From assembly GCA_963643465.1 (NCBI GenBank), contig CAVIJT010000015.1:7766-71765 (forward strand): DNA of 64,000 nucleotides, given 5' to 3'. Position 1 is the stretch's first letter, and each line of letters begins with the position of its first letter. Made by a program: the position numbers and the translations under genes. Under the pieces are notes generated by a model, which saw only the letters and a program-made list of their open reading frames with translations, was not told where the DNA came from and did not search any database. Below are positions 59,840 to 64,000 of this stretch, one piece after another. The DNA comes from CAG-411 sp963643465 (GTDB lineage Bacteria > Bacillota > Clostridia > Lachnospirales > Lachnospiraceae).

Positions 59840-60772
59840 ATGAAAATCCAGCCAATATTACCTATATGGGCTATGGCTATCCTTTGTATATTAATGCTGT
59901 GTATGAAACGAAAAGGACTTTTCCCATTTCTTCGTCAATTGCTGCTGGTGGCTCTTTTGTTTGTCATCAATCTCCGCATTTCCATACCAAGTGACTCTGT
60001 TTCCAGTTCTACTATGAAACTGGATATGTCTGTCCTATTCGTGATCGATAACACCATCAGTATGCAGGCCATGGACTATAAAGAATCAGAACCTCGTTTT
60101 ACCGGAGTAACAAACGACTGCAATTACATTATAGATACGTTATATGGTGCAGATTTTTCTATTATTAGTTTTGACAATACAGCAAAACTACTATGCCCAT
60201 CTACGAATGACACAGCGTTTGCCCAAAATACCATAGCATCCCTTTCTCCAATGGATGAATTCTATGCAAGAGGCTCCTCTATGAATGTTTGTAAAGAACT
60301 TTTTATGAATACGTTAAAAAGCCTGAAAAAAAAGGATAAACCAGTAGTTGTCTTTTTTATCACCGATGGTGAAATTACGAATGAAGATACCTTATCTTCC
60401 TTCTCCGATGCCGCTTCTTATATTGATTACGGTGCTGTTCTTGGCTATGGAACCAAAGAAGGCGGAAAAATGTATGTGACGGAATACGGCTCCGATACAC
60501 CAACTATTTTACAGGACGAATCCGAATATCCTTATACAGATGCCATTTCCAAACTGGATGAAACTAATTTACAGAAACTAGCAAAAGATATGAAGCTTTC
60601 CTATATTAACATGACTTCACAGGACCTTATTACAGATACTTTAAAAACCATACAACAAGACATTTCTGCATCTATAGAGGATACCGAGGAAACCAATGGA
60701 TATAAGGAAATTTATTATTGGTTTCTCCTTCCAATTATGGGATTGTTGATTTGTGAATTCAGAAAACAGTAA
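59840..60772 (+). CDS. Second VWA-domain membrane protein (BatB-like)
   Basis: The ATG at 59840 is behind a full AAGGAGGTGAG; the longer frame from 59753 overlaps the previous gene. The 310-residue product has helices at 7-22 and 33-50, a VWA domain whose MIDAS reads D70-N-T72-I-S74 (DNTIS), i.e. Thr in place of the first Ser, the strand VVFFITDGE, and a final helix (YYWFLLPIMGLLI). Metal binding could still occur with Thr. Confidence 0.88.
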   Translation: MKIQPILPIWAMAILCILMLCMKRKGLFPFLRQLLLVALLFVINLRISIPSDSVSSSTMKLDMSVLFVIDNTISMQAMDYKESEPRFTGVTNDCNYIIDTLYGADFSIISFDNTAKLLCPSTNDTAFAQNTIASLSPMDEFYARGSSMNVCKELFMNTLKSLKKKDKPVVVFFITDGEITNEDTLSSFSDAASYIDYGAVLGYGTKEGGKMYVTEYGSDTPTILQDESEYPYTDAISKLDETNLQKLAKDMKLSYINMTSQDLITDTLKTIQQDISASIEDTEETNGYKEIYYWFLLPIMGLLICEFRKQ

Positions 60773-60802
60773 AATAGTCACAACAAAAAGGTAGGAAATA
60801 AA

Positions 60803-61486
60803 ATGAAAAAAATATGTACCGCAATATGGGGATTCCTCCTCTGCTGCCTAATATGTCTACTGACAAATTTTTTTGCAAACGAAATTTTTGTAAAAAACTA
60901 TGAGTCTGGAATATACAAAGAAAATAAATTGTCTACCCTTGGATTTTTAGAACCATACATTTCCCCTTATAACGAAGGAAATTTGTATTACCAAAAGGGT
61001 AACTATGAGGAGGCTGTCAAATCCTATGAAACAGCTTTATCTCGTTATCCAAGCAAAGAACAAGAGTGCCATATCCGCATCAATTTAGCACTTTCCATGA
61101 TTGCTCCCATTGATTCTTCCCAATTAAATGAGCAGGAATTGGAGAACGCCATTGCCACACTAAAGAAAGCAAAAGAAATTTTGTGTGAAAATAACTGTGC
61201 CACAGAGGACGGAAACGGACATAATGAAGAAGCGCAAACTTTAAAAGAGGATATTGACCGTTTTCTTAAAGAACTGGAAAGCAGCCAAAATTCCAATTCC
61301 AACAATTCAAACCAATCCAATAAAGAAAACAAAAATAAGGAAAAAGACACACCAGTAGAAAACAAAGAAGACATCGAAAAACAGCTAAAAGAAATTCAAC
61401 AACAAAGCAATGAAGAAAGAAATCAAGAAATGTCCCACGCAGAGGAATTATCCGATTTTGATTTTTATGATGGGCAAAATTGGTAA
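60803..61486 (+). CDS. TPR protein of the Bat-type operon (BatC-like)
   Basis: The 227-residue protein has one N-terminal helix (5-27), then tetratricopeptide repeats (about 50-95, GNLYYQKGNYEEAVKSYETA; a second repeat at about 95-135), and a long Asn/Lys/Glu/Gln-rich low-complexity tail ending FDFYDGQNW. TPR partners of BatA/BatB give the complex a docking surface. GGTAGG stands before the ATG. It is the last gene before a strong terminator. Confidence 0.85.
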   Translation: MKKICTAIWGFLLCCLICLLTNFFANEIFVKNYESGIYKENKLSTLGFLEPYISPYNEGNLYYQKGNYEEAVKSYETALSRYPSKEQECHIRINLALSMIAPIDSSQLNEQELENAIATLKKAKEILCENNCATEDGNGHNEEAQTLKEDIDRFLKELESSQNSNSNNSNQSNKENKNKEKDTPVENKEDIEKQLKEIQQQSNEERNQEMSHAEELSDFDFYDGQNW

Positions 61487-61504
61487 CTGCAACCACATCT
61501 AACC

Positions 61505-61540
61505 AGCCCGCTCGTATTCTTGTAGGAATATGAGCGGGCT
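61505..61540. terminator. Terminator of the MoxR/VWA operon
   Basis: AGCCCGCTCGTATTC pairs with GAATATGAGCGGGCT (one mismatch), a very stable stem between convergent genes. The T run is weak on the plus strand. Confidence 0.75.
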
Positions 61541-61552
61541 GTACTTTATGGT

Positions 61553-62392
61553 TTAACCTGCATATGGTGTATCTTTAAATAATCCAAATTTTGATTTTAC
61601 CCAGCCTTTCTTTCCAGACTTAGTAACACAATAATATCTTGGCTTTTTGCCTTTTACACAAACTTTTGTAATCTTTAACTTTGTACCCTTCTTAATACTA
61701 AATGCTTTTTGGGCTCCTGTTGCATTACGATATACTTGAATTTTCTTTTTCGCTACCAAATATTTTGATTTATAACCGCCTTTTTTTTCACTGTAACGGA
61801 AATTAGTATAAGACAGTTTTACTACTTTATTTTTCAAAGAAAGTTTTCCGTTTTTTCCCACTTTATATACAAATGACATGTCTGTATATGCAAGCATATT
61901 GGTCTGACCAACTACTTTTAAGGTAATGGTATTTGACTTAACAGAAGAAACGGTTGCACTGCTGTGATAATATAATTTCATTACATAATCATCCAAATCA
62001 GCAACTTCCTTCAAACATCCATCTTCATATTTGTAAATTTTCTTTGTTCCATCATCATTTTCTGATGTCAACGAAATAAAGAAATACCCATGGTCTTTTG
62101 TCTGCATAAAAACTGGAATTATATCATAAAAACGCTGATTATATTCATACAAAACCGTATTTCCGTTGACGATTACTTTAAATGCTTGATACATATCATT
62201 TTCATCCGCATCCAACTTTTCAAAATTAACGGTATCTGGTACCCCATCTCCCGTTACATCGTAATTGCTACATGAACTGGTATCTGACATCTCATACTTT
62301 CCGACCTTTTCTGCCTGTGCCTCGGTGTTCTTAAGCATACAAGCCGCCATCATGGCAAAACATAAAAATAGTAGCTTTTTCATTTTTTTCAT
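61553..62392 (-). CDS. Secreted protein with calcium-site-like start and C-terminal SH3-type domain
   Basis: The 279-residue protein has a signal peptide (1-27, cleavage near AQAEK). YDVTGDGVPDTVNFEKLD near 44-60 resembles a dockerin- or FG-GAP-type calcium loop. A mid region of beta strands follows, and the last 70 residues (IQVYRNATGAQKAFSIKKG, VTKSGKKGWVKS) look like a bacterial SH3 domain that could bind the cell wall. It has its own promoter. Function is not known. Confidence 0.75.
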   Translation of the reverse strand: MKKMKKLLFLCFAMMAACMLKNTEAQAEKVGKYEMSDTSSCSNYDVTGDGVPDTVNFEKLDADENDMYQAFKVIVNGNTVLYEYNQRFYDIIPVFMQTKDHGYFFISLTSENDDGTKKIYKYEDGCLKEVADLDDYVMKLYYHSSATVSSVKSNTITLKVVGQTNMLAYTDMSFVYKVGKNGKLSLKNKVVKLSYTNFRYSEKKGGYKSKYLVAKKKIQVYRNATGAQKAFSIKKGTKLKITKVCVKGKKPRYYCVTKSGKKGWVKSKFGLFKDTPYAG

Positions 62393-62885
62393 TACTTACT
62401 CCTCATCCTTTCCTGTCGCTTTGCATCTATACAGATGCTGCTCTTTTTTCTCCTGACTATAAATACGCAGGTTCATAGTCTTTTTTATTATACATGATAG
62501 GCATTTTTGTAGCAATGTGTTTTTTCGCTATAAGAATTAAGGCGCCAAACAATCACCACAGACACATAGATTTTATAATTTCTAAAAAAAGCAGAAAAAC
62601 TATAAAAAAATTAATAACTCTATAGAAAGCAAAACTACATTATGTTAATATAAGTGCAAATATCAAAGTATTTTGTCTATATCTTGGACACTTCTTTTAA
62701 AATCCAAACTTAAATCCACATATTGGGTTATTTCTCGAAACCGAATCCCACACTATATGAACAAATTCACTTTTTTCAAAGTTGAAACTCTACACATTTC
62801 AAACCTACTCTTTACTCCTTCCCAATATTTTGCCAGAAAACAACTTGCTACACAAAAGAAAAAAAATTATAATGGAGGTAGATAA
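62393..62885. other. Divergent AT-rich intergenic region
   Basis: Besides the promoter at 62487-62515 this 493-base gap shows A/T runs and no clear hairpin or gene. A promoter for the nuclease gene on the plus strand was not identified. Confidence 0.5.
62487..62515 (-). promoter_or_regulatory. Sigma-A promoter of the SH3-type protein gene
   Basis: TTGCTA and TATAAT are spaced by 17 bases on the minus strand, about 95 bases before the ATG. Confidence 0.65.
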
Positions 62886-63836
62886 ATGGATGTAAGCAAC
62901 ACACCTTATGATGATGTCTTTCGCACTTTAATGTACGATTGCCGTCGTCTAGTGTTTCCTTTAATCAATGAAGTTTTCGGTGAACACTACACTGGAACAG
63001 AAAAAATTGTATATGGAAAGAATGAGATATTTTTAAACCAACAGCGAGGTCGACAAGAAAAACGAATTACAGACAGTAGCTTTCGCATATTGGGAACATT
63101 TCCAAAAAAGTACCATATAGAATGCCAAAGCACCACAGATTCTTCTTTGGTTGTACGCTTTTTTGAATACGATACGCAAATTGCATTAGAAGACGCAGAA
63201 TTGCAAAATTCTATATTACGAGTCACATTTCCACACTCTGCAGTTTTATATTTGCGTTCTAATGAAAACACTGGAAACACACTAACAATTAAAATGAACA
63301 CCCCCGGCGGAACTGTATCTTATAACGTAATTATTTTCAAAATCAAAGACTATACCATCGAAGAAATTTTCGAAAAAAGACTTTATATTTTAATACCGTT
63401 TTACCTTTTCAATTTTGAAAAAAACTTTAAAATGTATGAAGAAAACGCAGAATATTTCACAAAATTTCAAGCTAACTATCGCCATATTCAAAAAAATTTA
63501 GAATTTCTTTGTAATCAAAACGAATTATCCGAATATGAATACCGCACTCTATTAAATATGATTACAAAAATATCTGAACATTTACTTCAAAACTATTCTA
63601 CTATGAAGAAAGGAGTGACTAACATTATGGGTGGACAAATTTTAGATTATCCTGCCAAGAGGATTTTAATGCAGGGAGTAGAACAAGGATTAGAGGAAGG
63701 TCGTATTATAGAAATAATTGATATTGGTATTGAACTTGGTTGGTCCGAAGATGAAATCCTTAATCGCATTCAAAAAAAAATAAGTATAACTGAAGAACAA
63801 GCTAAAATGTATATGGAGAAATATATGAAAAAATAA
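62886..63836 (+). CDS. PD-(D/E)XK nuclease-family transposase / Rpn-like protein
   Basis: The 316-residue protein has the nuclease core in its first 130 residues: Asp63 in ITDSSFRI, then HIECQS with Glu79 and Gln81, the D...ExQ form seen in Rpn/transposase_31-like proteins. The middle part has LYILIPFYLFNFEK, typical of the family, and the C-terminus is a helical tail (GVEQGLEEGRIIEI, GWSEDEILNRIQ). Such genes are often multicopy and act in recombination-linked DNA cleavage. Frame and length look intact. GGAGG precedes the ATG. Confidence 0.8.
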   Translation: MDVSNTPYDDVFRTLMYDCRRLVFPLINEVFGEHYTGTEKIVYGKNEIFLNQQRGRQEKRITDSSFRILGTFPKKYHIECQSTTDSSLVVRFFEYDTQIALEDAELQNSILRVTFPHSAVLYLRSNENTGNTLTIKMNTPGGTVSYNVIIFKIKDYTIEEIFEKRLYILIPFYLFNFEKNFKMYEENAEYFTKFQANYRHIQKNLEFLCNQNELSEYEYRTLLNMITKISEHLLQNYSTMKKGVTNIMGGQILDYPAKRILMQGVEQGLEEGRIIEIIDIGIELGWSEDEILNRIQKKISITEEQAKMYMEKYMKK

Positions 63837-63867
63837 ATTATATTCATACACAATCTATGACTTTTTT

Positions 63868-63899
63868 GAGAGTTATTGCAAAAATGCAATAGCTCTTTT
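63868..63899 (+). terminator. Terminator of the nuclease gene
   Basis: GAGAGTTATTGCA pairs with TGCAATAGCTC around a four-base loop and ends in TTTT. 63900-64000 shows nothing certain. Confidence 0.75.
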
Positions 63900-64000
63900 C
63901 TCTTTAGCAAATAATAGTTTCCACAAACGAATTTCTGATTCTAGTACAATCCTAACCTTTTCCCAATCTTTCCATTTCCCATTCATCCACAAAAACACCC

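Noticed and set aside
63873..64000. 42-codon minus-strand frame open to the window edge
   Set aside because: It could be the C-terminus of a gene beyond the window, but it runs through the terminator stem and is too short to judge.

Overview
The window is low-GC chromosomal DNA from an anaerobic Clostridia-type Firmicute, most likely a gut Lachnospiraceae. The basis is the AT-rich composition, strong AGGAGG ribosome sites, a T-box-controlled pheST operon, a clostridial Tad locus (Flp1 pilin, DUF5702, FHA protein), DUF4860 pilus genes, a BofA homologue, starch-binding surface proteins with Thr/Pro linkers, and a PD-(D/E)XK transposase-type nuclease. I saw no rRNA, tRNA, CRISPR array, prophage or complete IS. 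Ten Ns at 53700-53709 mark an assembly gap.

Layout. 1-3786 (+): two tandem paralogous secreted proteins, the first cut by the window edge, the second with two CBM26-like starch-binding modules. 4035-6058 (-): a flavodoxin/SCP2 fusion and a rhomboid protease. 6160-18121 (-): a Tad/Flp pilus locus: prepilin peptidase, TadZ/CpaE, CpaF, TadB, a TadC carrying an Ig-like ectodomain, Flp1 pilin, DUF5702 protein, two TadE-like proteins and an FHA protein. Three small related genes lie within it, each with its own promoter and a near-identical hairpin terminator. 18423-24112: bofA behind a sigma-E-like promoter, a secreted subtilisin, a lipoprotein, a DJ-1 protein and a SpoIIQ-like protein whose LytM domain has lost its metal ligands.

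24168-28295 (-): a compact second pilus-like operon (PilC, several pseudopilin-like membrane proteins, PilT) with no PilB or prepilin peptidase of its own. 28423-30876: glycogen phosphorylase. 31292-35922 with a T-box leader to about 36290: pheS-pheT-vanZ-like-membrane protein. 36465-44234: a small-multidrug-export-family protein, a Na+/Ca2+ exchanger with a 59-residue partner, truA with a HEAT-methyltransferase fusion and a REC-GGDEF protein, and a Trk/Ktr potassium system. 44418-49491: mfd, a SurA-like lipoprotein, a CarD regulator and a small protein. 49886-50938: a lone Xer-type recombinase. 51023-55854: two large secreted Ig-like proteins driven by paralogous promoters. 56435-61486 (+): a MoxR/DUF58/VWA/VWA/TPR (Bat-type) operon. 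61553-63836: a secreted SH3-type protein and an Rpn-like nuclease.

The intergenic spaces hold several dispersed repeat families, a 113-bp inverted-repeat element inside the Tad locus, a duplicated 96-bp block plus long hairpin between pheS and pheT, and a 311-bp element upstream of the MoxR operon that ends in inverted repeats and contains what looks like a closed, multi-helix RNA fold. The most unusual signals are the three self-contained small-gene cassettes, the minimal PilT/PilC system, and the 311-bp structured element.
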